Assembly: GCA_905181885.1 (NCBI GenBank)
Contig: CAJIZI010000002.1
Span: 1-64,000, forward strand
Source: an uncultured Gammaproteobacteria bacterium
GTDB taxonomy: Bacteria > Pseudomonadota > Gammaproteobacteria > Nitrosococcales > Methylophagaceae
DNA: 64,000 nucleotides
Reading direction: 5' to 3'
Numbering within the stretch: position 1 is the first letter of the stretch; each line of letters starts with the position of its first letter. The translations under genes and the position numbers were made by a program. Under the pieces are notes generated by a model. The model saw only the letters and a list, made by a program, of their open reading frames with translations. It made no database searches and was not told the DNA's origin. This document shows positions 7,544-16,592 of the stretch, in pieces.

Positions 7544-8350
7544 TTATGCATGACCTTCTAACAAAGCCATCTCAGCATCTGTAAACCCGGCTTGCTTACG
7601 TGCTTCAGTATGAAAAGGCCCTCGTAACTGACCATCAAAGTAGTTATCTAATATATCTTTAAAGGTTTCAAGAGCATCAACTCCGCGTTGTTCACAAAGG
7701 TAATTAAACCAGTGTGTACCGATAGCAACGTGGCCTATTTCTTCTCGTAAAATGAGCTCTAAAATTTCAACGGCTCTTAAGTCTCCGGTTCCTCTTAGCT
7801 TCTCCATCATTTTCGGCGTTACATCTAAGCCACGAGCCTCCAGTACTCTGGGTACAAGAGCCATTCTCATCAGAGGGTCATGGTGAGTCTTTTGAGCCAT
7901 CTCCCACATACCATTATGAGCTGGGAAGCTTCCATAGTCATAGCCTAGTGAGACTAAGTGATCACGTAATAAAGTAAAATGTTGTGATTCTTCATAAGCG
8001 ACTCTCACCCAATCGGCATAATATTGCCGAGGAAGACCTGGAAAACGTGCCACAGCATCCAATGCTAAGTTAATAGCATTAAATTCAATGTGATTAACGG
8101 CATGAATCAAGGGTGCAACACCCGTAGCTGAACTATTTTTACGCTTTGGTAAGTCACGTGGTGCCACTAACTCTGGCTTGTCTGGCTGTCCCGGTATATC
8201 GGGTACAGATAGTTCGGCTTTCGAGATAGATAATGTCTCTTCTTGCCAACGCCGATAAAGCTTTTGTGTTTGCTTAACTTTATCCAAAGGATCTTTCATT
8301 AGTAGGCAAGATAGTGCTGCTTCCCTTAATCCATTATCATTTTCTGTCAT
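7544..8350 (-). CDS. DUF455 ferritin-like protein
   Basis: A 268-residue COG2833/DUF455 protein predicted to form a ferritin-like four-helix bundle. Candidate di-metal ligands are visible: Glu in HAVNHIEFNAINLALD, EESQH in WVRVAYEESQHFTLL, and EEIGH in ELILREEIGHVAIGTHWF, the E/ExxH pattern of di-iron carboxylate proteins. Its substrate and reaction are not established. It starts 11 nt after the stop of the ABC permease, so the two are likely co-transcribed, an odd pairing. Confidence 0.85.
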   Translation of the reverse strand: MTENDNGLREAALSCLLMKDPLDKVKQTQKLYRRWQEETLSISKAELSVPDIPGQPDKPELVAPRDLPKRKNSSATGVAPLIHAVNHIEFNAINLALDAVARFPGLPRQYYADWVRVAYEESQHFTLLRDHLVSLGYDYGSFPAHNGMWEMAQKTHHDPLMRMALVPRVLEARGLDVTPKMMEKLRGTGDLRAVEILELILREEIGHVAIGTHWFNYLCEQRGVDALETFKDILDNYFDGQLRGPFHTEARKQAGFTDAEMALLEGHA

Positions 8351-8361
8351 AAATCCAACTA

Positions 8362-9345
8362 TTAATTATCCATGGTGACACGTGGATCAACCAAGGTATA
8401 GGAGAGGTCTGTCAATACCAAACCAACAATATATAGTACCGAACCTAGAAAAACCATCGCCCGAACAATAGCAAAATCCTGTGCTTGAATTGCATCAATG
8501 GTGTAACTTCCAAGGCCAGGAATACCAAAAAATGATTCTATAATTAAACTACCCATGAACAATGTCGGTAGTACCACGACAACTCCAGTTAAAATTGGGA
8601 TCATGGCATTTTTTAATACATGCTTGAACAACACTTGTAACTCTGAGAATCCTTTGGCTCGGGCTGTTCTAACATAGTCTTTAGAAGCCTCTTCTAGAAA
8701 TAAAGTTCTATACCAGCGTGAGCCTCCACCAATTCCTGAAATAACTCCGATCACTACAGGCAACAACACAAACTTAATCGCACTAAAACCATCGCTATAA
8801 CCTGATATAGGTACAAGCTGCATGAGCTTACCCACTAAAAATTGACCACCAATAATGTAGAATAAGCTGGAGATAGACATAATGACAACACATAGAATGA
8901 CACCGCCCAAGTCAATATAACTGGCTCTGAAAAACACCATCAATAGAGCGAAGGTAATATTGACCATCAGGCCAATGACCAAAGTTGGAACTGCTATAGC
9001 TAGACTAGGCCACATTCGTGTTTTGATATCTTGCCCAATATTTCGCCCATCATCAGCTTGGCCAAAATCAAACATAAACAAACTCAATGATTTTTCAAAA
9101 AATATCGTCTCAGTAGCTTTATCTGTAAAACTCTCAGCATCACTCTCCCACAAAAGTGCTTTATCGTAACCACGAGCTTCTTTCCAAGCATCTACTGAAA
9201 CTTGAGTTACGTGTTTAGTGCCGAGCTGCATCCTTGCCATATCATCAGGCGTATTCACCATGAAAAACAGCGCAAACGTTAAAGCATTTACACCCATCAG
9301 AATAGGAAAGGCATACAGAATTCTTCTTACAATATAAGCAAACAT
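8362..9345 (-). CDS. Orphan DppB/OppB-type ABC transporter permease
   Basis: A 327-residue inner-membrane permease of the oligopeptide/dipeptide/nickel family. The N-terminus YIVRRILYAFPILMGVNALTF is typical of DppB/OppB/YejB subunits. A periplasmic insert follows, then five hydrophobic segments. The EAA loop is recognisable as EEASKDYVRTARAKGFSELQVLFKHVLKNA, and the C-terminus ends LVDPRV. Such permeases normally work as a heterodimer with a DppC-type subunit, with ATPases and a binding protein. None is adjacent: the next gene is DUF455. The binding lipoprotein at 27049-29211 is a possible partner, but this is conjecture. Confidence 0.88.
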   Translation of the reverse strand: MFAYIVRRILYAFPILMGVNALTFALFFMVNTPDDMARMQLGTKHVTQVSVDAWKEARGYDKALLWESDAESFTDKATETIFFEKSLSLFMFDFGQADDGRNIGQDIKTRMWPSLAIAVPTLVIGLMVNITFALLMVFFRASYIDLGGVILCVVIMSISSLFYIIGGQFLVGKLMQLVPISGYSDGFSAIKFVLLPVVIGVISGIGGGSRWYRTLFLEEASKDYVRTARAKGFSELQVLFKHVLKNAMIPILTGVVVVLPTLFMGSLIIESFFGIPGLGSYTIDAIQAQDFAIVRAMVFLGSVLYIVGLVLTDLSYTLVDPRVTMDN

Positions 9346-9468
9346 GGTCGTTAGTCATCTATAAGAGCAACAAAGCAATAATTATAGGCCTAACGAACTG
9401 AGTTTTGTTTAATCATTCACTGATATACACTATAATTTTTAGATGAACTCTTTTTAGAAGGTGCCTCC

Positions 9469-9819
9469 ATGGTGATGACCGCAATTGATTTAGTAAAAGA
9501 AGCAAAAAAAACAATCAACGAAGTTAGTGTAGAACAAGCGAATAGGATGATTACCAGTGGTAGTATCGTATTAGATGTTAGGGAAGTAGCTGAATTTGAA
9601 GCTGGTCATATTCCAAATACAGTCCATCTCTCCCGAGGTGTCTTAGAATTTAAAATTTGCGACCATGAAAAATTCCAAGATAGAGATGCCCCCATCCTTA
9701 TTTATTGTCGTAGTGGCGGTCGATCGGCTCTAGCTACTATTGCACTGAAGAAATTAGGGTTTACCGATGTCCATTCAATGGGCGGAGGCTACGAGCTCTG
9801 GAGTCAAACCAAGAGTTAG
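9469..9819 (+). CDS. Single-domain rhodanese-like sulfurtransferase
   Basis: A 116-residue single rhodanese domain. LDVREVAEFEAGHIPNTVHLSRG is the family's N-terminal motif and YCRSGGRSALA is the active-site loop with the persulfide-carrying Cys. It would move sulfane sulfur between carriers in the cytoplasm; no signal peptide is seen. The ATG at 9469 is 9 nt from AAGG; the ATG at 9475 is an alternative. It is divergent from the permease and 80 nt before the DUF692 gene, so a functional tie to that pair is possible but unproven. Confidence 0.9.
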   Translation: MVMTAIDLVKEAKKTINEVSVEQANRMITSGSIVLDVREVAEFEAGHIPNTVHLSRGVLEFKICDHEKFQDRDAPILIYCRSGGRSALATIALKKLGFTDVHSMGGGYELWSQTKS

Positions 9820-9899
9820 GCAATAAGTAGTCCAATTGTTTGTAACATTTGTAGAGTCCACTTGTCATAATGAATAAGTAGTTCTTTTGGAAATTAATT

Positions 9900-10751
9900 A
9901 TGGACACAATCGAATACGCAGTTTCAGGTGCTGGCTTGGGCTTACGCCGTGATTTTATGGGTGAATTAGCTGAACGTAAAGATCAACCTTTTGATTTTTT
10001 AGAAGTCGCACCAGAAAATTGGATGGAGATAGGTGGTGCATTAGGTAAAAAGTTTGCTTATTTTACCGATCGCTACCCCATGATGTGTCACGGGTTATCA
10101 CTATCTCTTGGCAGCCCTGCTCCACTTGATGAACACTTTGTCATTCGTGTCAAAAAGTTTTTAGATAAACATAATATCCGAAGCTATAGTGAACACTTAA
10201 GCTACTGTGGTGATGATGGCCATCTCTATGACTTGATGCCCATTCCATTTACAGAAGAAGCTGTCAGCTATGTAGCTGCCAGGATAAAGCGTGTTCAAGA
10301 CATATTAGAGCGCCAACTCATTATTGAAAATGCATCTTATTATGCTGCTCCTGGTCAAGAAATGACAGAAGCTAACTTTACAAATTCAGTGCTTGCAGAA
10401 GCCGATTGTGGGTTACTTCTAGACGTCAATAATATCTATGTTAATAGTATTAATCACGGTTATGACCCTGTGCAATATATGAAATCAATGCCAACAGAGC
10501 GTATTGCCTATCTCCATATTGCAGGACACTACAGTGAAGAAAATGATTTAAAAGTCGACACTCACGGTAGCGACGTTATTGACCCTGTCTGGGACTTACT
10601 TGAAAAATCTTATCAATGTCATGGAGTCATACCTACACTTCTAGAACGTGACTTTAATATTCCTTCAATTGCATGCCTAACACGCGAAGTTGATAAAATT
10701 CGTCATTATCAATTACAACAGGAACAAAGTCGCATTGCACAAACCTCCTAA
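9900..10751 (+). CDS. DUF692 multinuclear iron oxidase (MNIO), BufB/HvfB-like
   Basis: A 283-residue TIM-barrel protein of the DUF692 family, whose studied members are multinuclear non-heme iron oxidases that modify cysteines in small ribosomally made peptides (for example copper-binding bufferins). Motifs are GLGLRRDFMGEL, FLEVAPENWMEIGG, MCHGLSLSLGSP, SEHLSYCG, the metal-ligand stretch LLLDVNNIYVNSINHGYD, and HIAGHYSEEN followed by DTHGSDV. Length is normal. It overlaps the DUF2063 partner, as in buf/hvf operons, but no DUF2282-type precursor gene is present on either side. Confidence 0.93.
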   Translation: MDTIEYAVSGAGLGLRRDFMGELAERKDQPFDFLEVAPENWMEIGGALGKKFAYFTDRYPMMCHGLSLSLGSPAPLDEHFVIRVKKFLDKHNIRSYSEHLSYCGDDGHLYDLMPIPFTEEAVSYVAARIKRVQDILERQLIIENASYYAAPGQEMTEANFTNSVLAEADCGLLLDVNNIYVNSINHGYDPVQYMKSMPTERIAYLHIAGHYSEENDLKVDTHGSDVIDPVWDLLEKSYQCHGVIPTLLERDFNIPSIACLTREVDKIRHYQLQQEQSRIAQTS

Positions 10752-11496
10752 AATACCAAAATTTCAGCAAGTTCAATATCAGTTCTCTGCACATATTCGC
10801 GATCCAGAGAATATCGCAATGCCTGACGATATAGAACAGAGACGAATGAACATCTATACAGAATTATTTTATAACAATATTGATAACTTTTTATCTTCGG
10901 GCTTCCCTGTACTCAAAAAAATTATCTCTGAAAAGTCATGGAATGTAATGGTTCGCGACTTTATGGTGAAACACCAATCAAGATCTCCATTATTTAATGA
11001 GATGGCCTATGAGTTTTTGACTTACCTTAACAATGAGCGTGAAAGTTCTAGCGATCCAGTTTTTATCAAAGATCTCTGTCATTACGAATGGGTTGAACTT
11101 GCACTCAGTACTACTGATAGCCAAGTCTGCCCAATCAATTTTGATGACCAACAGGACTATTTAGCAATTCAAATTAAGACATCACCGCTGGCGTGGCCAC
11201 TATCCTACCCCTTTCCAGTACACCATATCTCACCTGAATTTCAACCTAGTGAGCCTAGTGAAGTGCCCATATTTTTACTCGTTTATCGAAACCTAGATGA
11301 TGAAGTCTTATTTTTAGAGCTCAACCCTATGAGCGCTAAGTTGATAGATTTACTTAATGAAGGGAAAACGGGCCAACAAGCAGCACAACAACTTGCCGAT
11401 GAATTACAGCATCCCAATCCAAAGGTTGTCATAGAGGGTGCTAGAGAGTTGATCCATGACTGGATTAAACGAAGCATTTTAATTTACCCTTCATAA
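10735..11496 (+). CDS. DUF2063 partner protein, BufC/HvfC-like
   Basis: Partner of DUF692 enzymes; the N-terminal DUF2063 domain is thought to bind the precursor peptide and present it to the oxidase. The domain is clear: FQQVQYQFSAHIRDPEN, IEQRRMNIYTELFYNNIDNFLSSGFPVL, then HYEWVELALS. The C-terminal part (FLLVYRNLDDEVLFLELNPMSAKLIDLL) resembles the HvfC/BufC C-domain. The track starts at 10690 inside the preceding gene; the most sensible start is the TTG at 10735, about 10 nt after AGGA, overlapping DUF692 by 17 nt and giving translational coupling. The start is not certain because no in-frame ATG lies nearby. Confidence 0.88.
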   Translation: MHKPPKIPKFQQVQYQFSAHIRDPENIAMPDDIEQRRMNIYTELFYNNIDNFLSSGFPVLKKIISEKSWNVMVRDFMVKHQSRSPLFNEMAYEFLTYLNNERESSSDPVFIKDLCHYEWVELALSTTDSQVCPINFDDQQDYLAIQIKTSPLAWPLSYPFPVHHISPEFQPSEPSEVPIFLLVYRNLDDEVLFLELNPMSAKLIDLLNEGKTGQQAAQQLADELQHPNPKVVIEGARELIHDWIKRSILIYPS

Positions 11497-11525
11497 AAAA
11501 TATACAAATATCAATCGCTAACAAC

Positions 11526-11564
11526 AAAAAAGGCTAATGGGGAATACCCCATCAGCCTTCTTTC
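11526..11564. terminator. Bidirectional terminator between DUF2063 and eda
   Basis: AAGGCTAATGGGG and CCCCATCAGCCTT form a long stem flanked by an A run on the left and a T-rich run on the right. It serves both converging transcripts. Confidence 0.85.
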
Positions 11565-11599
11565 GTTTCGATGTCTTTAAGTAAATCTAGCCCAAAGTT

Positions 11600-12232
11600 T
11601 TAACCCGTCGCTAAGACAATCGCTTCTATCGATAAACGTGTAATTTCATCCCAGTCCTCTGCATCCACTAAACTAGCTGCACACATCCAAGAACCACCTA
11701 CACAAGCAACATTGGACAGGTTGTAATACTCTTTAACATTTTTCTGGCTCACTCCTCCCGTTGGGCAGAAAGAAATTTGTGGTATTGGAGCCCCGATTGA
11801 TTTGAGCATTGGTACCCCACCTGCTGCTTCAGCAGGAAAGAACTTCATTTCAGTAATACCTTTTTCAAGTAAATTCATCGCTTGGCTTGGGTTGGCAATA
11901 CCGGGTAACAATGGAACGCCAGTCGCTAAAGCTGCATCAATCATCTTATCTGTTGTGCCCGGGCTCACAATGAATTCAGCACCCGCATCAATCGCTTTAT
12001 TAAGTGTTTCTATATTGATAATAGTACCTGCACCGACAATAGCATCAGGCACTTCAGCTCTAATACGTCTAATAGATTCTAATGCTGCTGGTGTACGTAA
12101 AGTGATCTCTAATACTTTCAAGCCACCTTTTACTAACGCATGTGCTAAAGGCACAGCATGTTCAACATTATTAATTACCATTACAGGCACAATCGGCGAA
12201 ATAGCCATGATCTCTTTAATTGTTCTACTCAT
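11600..12232 (-). CDS. eda: 2-dehydro-3-deoxyphosphogluconate (KDPG) aldolase
   Basis: A 210-residue class I aldolase that splits KDPG into pyruvate and glyceraldehyde 3-phosphate, the last step of the Entner-Doudoroff pathway. Seen: SPIVPVMVINNVEHAVPLAHALVKGGLKVLEITLRT, VGAGTIIN, FIVSPGTTDKMIDAA and the Schiff-base lysine in ITEMKFFPAEAAGG, then FCPTGGVS. Length is normal. It lies 44 nt downstream of edd on the same strand, an edd-eda operon. zwf and pgl are not in the window. Confidence 0.97.
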   Translation of the reverse strand: MSRTIKEIMAISPIVPVMVINNVEHAVPLAHALVKGGLKVLEITLRTPAALESIRRIRAEVPDAIVGAGTIINIETLNKAIDAGAEFIVSPGTTDKMIDAALATGVPLLPGIANPSQAMNLLEKGITEMKFFPAEAAGGVPMLKSIGAPIPQISFCPTGGVSQKNVKEYYNLSNVACVGGSWMCAASLVDAEDWDEITRLSIEAIVLATG

Positions 12233-12276
12233 ACTTTTCTAATTTCCTAAAAATCTAAAAATCTATTTGGCTAATA

Positions 12277-14100
12277 TTACTCAACATTAAACAAGTTAAT
12301 CGCACCTGTTTCGGCAGTAGAAACACCACGTCGGAAACTATCGAATAATTCACGGCCTGTGCCGTAATGATGTTCAGTGTTAGCCATCACACAAGCTACA
12401 CGCCCCTCTAGTTCCTTATCGTCAACGAGAACATTAAGTTCTCCAGTTTCTGCATTCAAACGGATAATATCGCCATCTCGTACTTTAGTTAGCACGCTAC
12501 CATCGGCACATTCAGGGCACATATGAATCGCAGAAGGGACTTTACCTGAGGCACCAGACATACGGCCATCAGTTACTAAAGCCACTTTAAACCCTTTATC
12601 TTGTAGAACACCCAATGGTGGCGTTAACTTATGAAGTTCTGGCATTCCGTTCGATTTGGGTCCCTGAAAGCACAATACTACAATAACGTCTTTATTCAAC
12701 TCACCACGCTTAAAAGCTTCAACAACATCATCTTGATAGTCAAAGACCATTGCAGGAGCTTCCACCACCCGATGCTTAGGATCAACAGCAGATACTTTAC
12801 TCATTCCACGACCCAAATTACCTTGCATCAAATGTAAGCCTCCACCTGCAGCGAAAGGATTTTTGACTGAGCTTATAACTTCAGGATCTAGTGTTACTAA
12901 TGGACCTTCTACCCAAACTAATTTGTCATCAACTAATTTTGGCTCTTGCGTATAAGATTTCATACCACGCTTGTCCGCTACGGCAAGAACATCTTCATGC
13001 ATAAGACCATTTTCATTCAACTCTCTGATTAAAACACTCATTCCACCCGCTGCTTGGAAATGGTTTATATCGGCATCACCATTTGGATAAACGCGTGTCA
13101 CTGAGGGTACAACTTTGGACAAGCGATCAAAATCATCCCAGTTAATGATCACACCTGCAGCACGTGCAATCGCAATTAGATGAATTGTATGATTTGTTGA
13201 GCCACCGGTAGCTAACAAACCAACCAATGCATTCATAATTGCTTTTTCGTCGATCATATGACCGATGGGTCTATAATCATCACCTTGAGCAGTAAATTTC
13301 AGTACTTGCCGTGTTGCTGCTTTAGTTAACTCATCGCGCAGCGGTGTGTACGGGTTAATGAATGATGTCCCTGGCATATGAAGACCCATCATCTCGACCA
13401 TCATCTGGTTACTATTAGCTGTACCGTAAAAAGTACATGTACCTGCACTATGATAAGACTCTGATTCTGCTTTCAACAATTCATCACGGCCGACTTTACC
13501 TTCGGCATAAAGTTGACGTATTCTTACTTTCTCTTTATTTGGTAATCCACTTGGCATTGGTCCTGCTGGCACAAAGACTGCTGGTAGATGACCAAAACTC
13601 AAGGCACCTATTAATAAGCCTGGGACAATTTTGTCACACACGCCTAAATACATAGCGGCATCGAACATGTTATGACTTAGAGCGATCGCTGTCGACATCG
13701 CAATAACATCACGACTAAATAAAGATAACTCCATGCCTGGCTGACCTTGAGTAACCCCATCGCACATGGCAGGAACACCACCGGCAAATTGGGCAACGCC
13801 ACCCGCTTTCTTGGCTGCTTCTTTAATTAACTTAGGGTAATGTTGAAATGGTTCATGCGCAGACAACATATCATTGTAAGCTGAGACAATAGCAATATTA
13901 TCTTTTTTATTACCTGTTAAATCAGCCTTTTCATCCGCGGAACAAGCGGCAAAGCCATGTGCTAAGTTACCACAAGCTAGTACACCACGATGCCTATCTT
14001 CTGTCATAGCATCATCTACACGGCTAAGATACGCCTCCCGTGTTTTTTGACTTCGCTTTATGACATCATTAGTCACAGATTTTAATACTGGATGGATCAT
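12277..14100 (-). CDS. edd: 6-phosphogluconate dehydratase
   Basis: A 607-residue [4Fe-4S] dehydratase of the IlvD/Edd family that converts 6-phosphogluconate to KDPG. Typical parts are [45 protein letters not shown] (cluster Cys), [16 protein letters not shown] and [14 protein letters not shown] (cluster Cys residues), and [22 protein letters not shown] near the C-terminus. Length matches Edd rather than IlvD. A 220-nt gap upstream, after the permease gene, holds its promoter region; I saw only a weak resemblance to a HexR-type site there. Confidence 0.97.
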   Translation of the reverse strand: MIHPVLKSVTNDVIKRSQKTREAYLSRVDDAMTEDRHRGVLACGNLAHGFAACSADEKADLTGNKKDNIAIVSAYNDMLSAHEPFQHYPKLIKEAAKKAGGVAQFAGGVPAMCDGVTQGQPGMELSLFSRDVIAMSTAIALSHNMFDAAMYLGVCDKIVPGLLIGALSFGHLPAVFVPAGPMPSGLPNKEKVRIRQLYAEGKVGRDELLKAESESYHSAGTCTFYGTANSNQMMVEMMGLHMPGTSFINPYTPLRDELTKAATRQVLKFTAQGDDYRPIGHMIDEKAIMNALVGLLATGGSTNHTIHLIAIARAAGVIINWDDFDRLSKVVPSVTRVYPNGDADINHFQAAGGMSVLIRELNENGLMHEDVLAVADKRGMKSYTQEPKLVDDKLVWVEGPLVTLDPEVISSVKNPFAAGGGLHLMQGNLGRGMSKVSAVDPKHRVVEAPAMVFDYQDDVVEAFKRGELNKDVIVVLCFQGPKSNGMPELHKLTPPLGVLQDKGFKVALVTDGRMSGASGKVPSAIHMCPECADGSVLTKVRDGDIIRLNAETGELNVLVDDKELEGRVACVMANTEHHYGTGRELFDSFRRGVSTAETGAINLFNVE

Positions 14101-14320
14101 ACTTTCACTTCTCTCTATAGATTCTTGTCAATATGCAACCGATAACAATTTTACAAATACGTTAAATTGGTAGAGCTACTATTTAGATAAACTGGACAAT
14201 TAGTATACCGCGAATAGGCCTTTTTCGCACTGTGATTCATATTCGGGTGGCGTAGCTGTTTAGAAAATAACTCTGTTTAAAACTTTGATAATCATATTGA
14301 AATAGCGACCTAAAAGTGCG

Positions 14321-15409
14321 TTAAGTTCCAGCTAAATTCATTACCCAAGAAAACAATACAACCTGAGGCACTGTCACTAATGGCAAAAACAGAGCTATTT
14401 TCCATGATCCTGTCGTCTCTTTCAGAGACATAATCTCAGTATAATCAGTTGCTACACCAGTCATTAAGAATGCGAAACCATTACCCGGGGCTTCAGCTCG
14501 TGTCACAAGATCAGCGGCTATCGGAGTCGATCCCTCGGAACAAATCTCTAAAATAGTCGCAACGATTAAAGTCATTCCTAAACCTGCCATAGTCGCACCG
14601 AAATAGGTTTGAAAACTGTCAATCGGCACAAAAGTACGAATAGTAGCTGCCAACAAGACACCTAATAACAGCCAACGGACAATCATTCGTGAGTCTTTGA
14701 TACCTTCCCATAACATTGACATCGTCCATGTTGTATCAAATGAGGTAGCTTTAAAGCGTTGCTTCGCTTCTGGCCATGCTTTAAAGCCATTCAAGTCCGC
14801 TGTGTTTGGGTTTTCTGGTAATTTTCCTGATGCCACTAAAACATTAAATATTAACCCACTAACGACACCTATAATCATTGAACAAGCAATAAACAATAAA
14901 GTCCAATACCATCCTATTAACGCAATTAAAATAACAGTGAGTGACAGAGAATTCCAAGGACTGGCAATTAAAAAGGCCATCACCTGTCCCAAACTAGCAC
15001 CCCGTTGATATAAACGCATAGCTACAAGCAATATCCCATGACTACAAAGATCCAGTAGTACACCAGCAAAAGTGGCTCGTAAAATTCCTACAAAGGTATC
15101 TCCCTTACCTAGTAGAGCTGTAACAAACTCTCGTGGAACACGACCCAGTAGGCCTACAAATAGCATACCTAATCCAAGCCCTATCCACATACTATCCATG
15201 ATGCCTCTGACTGCGGAGAACAAAACACCAACAGCTATAGGAAAACTAGTTAGCTGTTCCGTAAATAATAGATCCATCAAATAGCCAAAACTAACCAGTA
15301 CCAGAGTAGACATAAGCAAAATATCTGGACGTGATTTTTTTGTTGTTTCAGTACTACAACATCCGGGTGGCGGTTCCACCGGTTCTGGGGTTGGACAAGA
15401 TGAAGACAT
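14321..15409 (-). CDS. DUF318/ArsP-like permease
   Basis: A 362-residue inner-membrane protein of the UPF0718/ArsP_1 permease family, members of which export organoarsenicals or other soft-metal species. About eight to ten hydrophobic helices are visible, with family stretches LLDLCSHGILLVAMRLYQRGASLGQ, FLIASPWNSLSLT and TILEICSEGSTPIAADLVTRA. The N-terminus is unusual: a Pro-rich leader with Cys at residues 5, 17 and 18 (SSSC...GCCSTE), which could bind metal. No ars genes are adjacent, so the substrate is unknown. It is divergent from trmB by 101 nt. Confidence 0.85.
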   Translation of the reverse strand: MSSSCPTPEPVEPPPGCCSTETTKKSRPDILLMSTLVLVSFGYLMDLLFTEQLTSFPIAVGVLFSAVRGIMDSMWIGLGLGMLFVGLLGRVPREFVTALLGKGDTFVGILRATFAGVLLDLCSHGILLVAMRLYQRGASLGQVMAFLIASPWNSLSLTVILIALIGWYWTLLFIACSMIIGVVSGLIFNVLVASGKLPENPNTADLNGFKAWPEAKQRFKATSFDTTWTMSMLWEGIKDSRMIVRWLLLGVLLAATIRTFVPIDSFQTYFGATMAGLGMTLIVATILEICSEGSTPIAADLVTRAEAPGNGFAFLMTGVATDYTEIMSLKETTGSWKIALFLPLVTVPQVVLFSWVMNLAGT

Positions 15410-15510
15410 ACAAAACTTTCCAATGATTTAAGGTATGATCTATCTAGTCTACTTGTCTTAGATAAAATTTAACATCTCTTCTTTAAATACTGATGATATA
15501 GCAAAATATT

Positions 15511-16194
15511 ATGCCAGAACAAAAAACACTTCGGACTATTCGCAGCTTTGTACGACGCGAAGGTCGTCTTACCCCTGGGCAGCAACGTGCAATTAATGAA
15601 CTTTGGGCCCAGTTCGCATTAGATGAGGGTGATGATTTGTTGGATTTAAATCAGTTGTTTAATCGAAAAGCACCTAAAGTTATCGAAATTGGGTTTGGCA
15701 ATGGTGCGTCCTTAGCAGAAATGGCTAAAAGTAAACCAGACACAGACTTTCTTGGTATCGAAGTACACAGGCCGGGTGTCGGCCAATTATTAAACCTTAT
15801 TGATAAGAATGGGCTCTCTAACCTTCGAGTTGCTTGCACAGATGCTGTTGAGTTACTCAAACATCGAATAGCTGACAATAGTCTAGATAGACTCCAACTT
15901 TTTTTCCCAGATCCTTGGCATAAAAAACGACATCATAAAAGGCGTATTATCCAACCTGATTTCGTCAAGCTATTAGCAAAAAAAATAAAACTCGGGGGCC
16001 ACCTTCATATGGCTACTGATTGGCAGCATTATGCCGAACAAATGCTCACAGACTTCTCTGATAATACCAATTTTAAAAACTGTGCAGATGACAAATATAT
16101 TCCCCGTCCAGATTATCGTCCTTTGACTAAGTTTGAACATAGAGGACAAAAGCTAGGTCATGGGATTTGGGATTTGTTATACAAACGTCATTAA
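15511..16194 (+). CDS. trmB: tRNA (guanine-N7-)-methyltransferase TrmB
   Basis: A 227-residue SAM-dependent enzyme that makes m7G46 in tRNA. SAM-binding motif EIGFGNGASLAEMA, then FLGIEVHRPGVG, and the family signature LQLFFPDPWHKKRHHKRRIIQPDF with the catalytic Asp; ends RPLTKFEHRGQKLGHGIWDL. Length is normal. The ATG has no good Shine-Dalgarno; no alternative start is better. Confidence 0.97.
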   Translation: MPEQKTLRTIRSFVRREGRLTPGQQRAINELWAQFALDEGDDLLDLNQLFNRKAPKVIEIGFGNGASLAEMAKSKPDTDFLGIEVHRPGVGQLLNLIDKNGLSNLRVACTDAVELLKHRIADNSLDRLQLFFPDPWHKKRHHKRRIIQPDFVKLLAKKIKLGGHLHMATDWQHYAEQMLTDFSDNTNFKNCADDKYIPRPDYRPLTKFEHRGQKLGHGIWDLLYKRH

Positions 16195-16592
16195 ATCATC
16201 TTCAGTTTAATTTCAACCTTCCAAACATTCTTCACTAACATCCGAAGCAATCATAACAAGGCACAAAGTGTTAGTAGATCTATCAATAAACTTATTCTCT
16301 GTAAAAAGTATACTACCAAGGACACAAGCCAAAGAGGCTACTCCCTGTGAGAGCATCATTGAGCAACCATAGGTTTTGCCAGGAGAAACAACTGAAATGA
16401 TCGCAAATGAATAGTATTTGGTGTAAATTGTTAATCATTAAAGTACTAGCCTGAATGTCTATCGTCCTTACTTAATAGTTCCTGTAACTAATTAAAAGAA
16501 TGATAATGGTTGTAACTTAAATGAATACTTTAACGGTAATCTTTTTTTATGTCCAAGCCTTTTACCCTAATATTTAGTCAAGAAAATCAGTT
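16195..16592. other. 398-nt gene-free stretch
   Basis: Between trmB and the acyl-CoA synthetase I see no conserved RNA, terminator or repeat. A minus-strand frame open from 16434 to 16213 has only a 49-codon ATG-led part and no family I recognise. The right part presumably holds the promoter of the next gene. Confidence 0.5.

Noticed and set aside
14101-14180. HexR-like site (TGTAAAATTGTTAT) upstream of edd
   Set aside because: Matches a TGTAATTAAATTACA-type palindrome only partly; the second half is poor.
16213-16434. Open minus-strand frame with hydrophobic stretches
   Set aside because: No start until 16359, leaving 49 codons, no Shine-Dalgarno and no recognised family.
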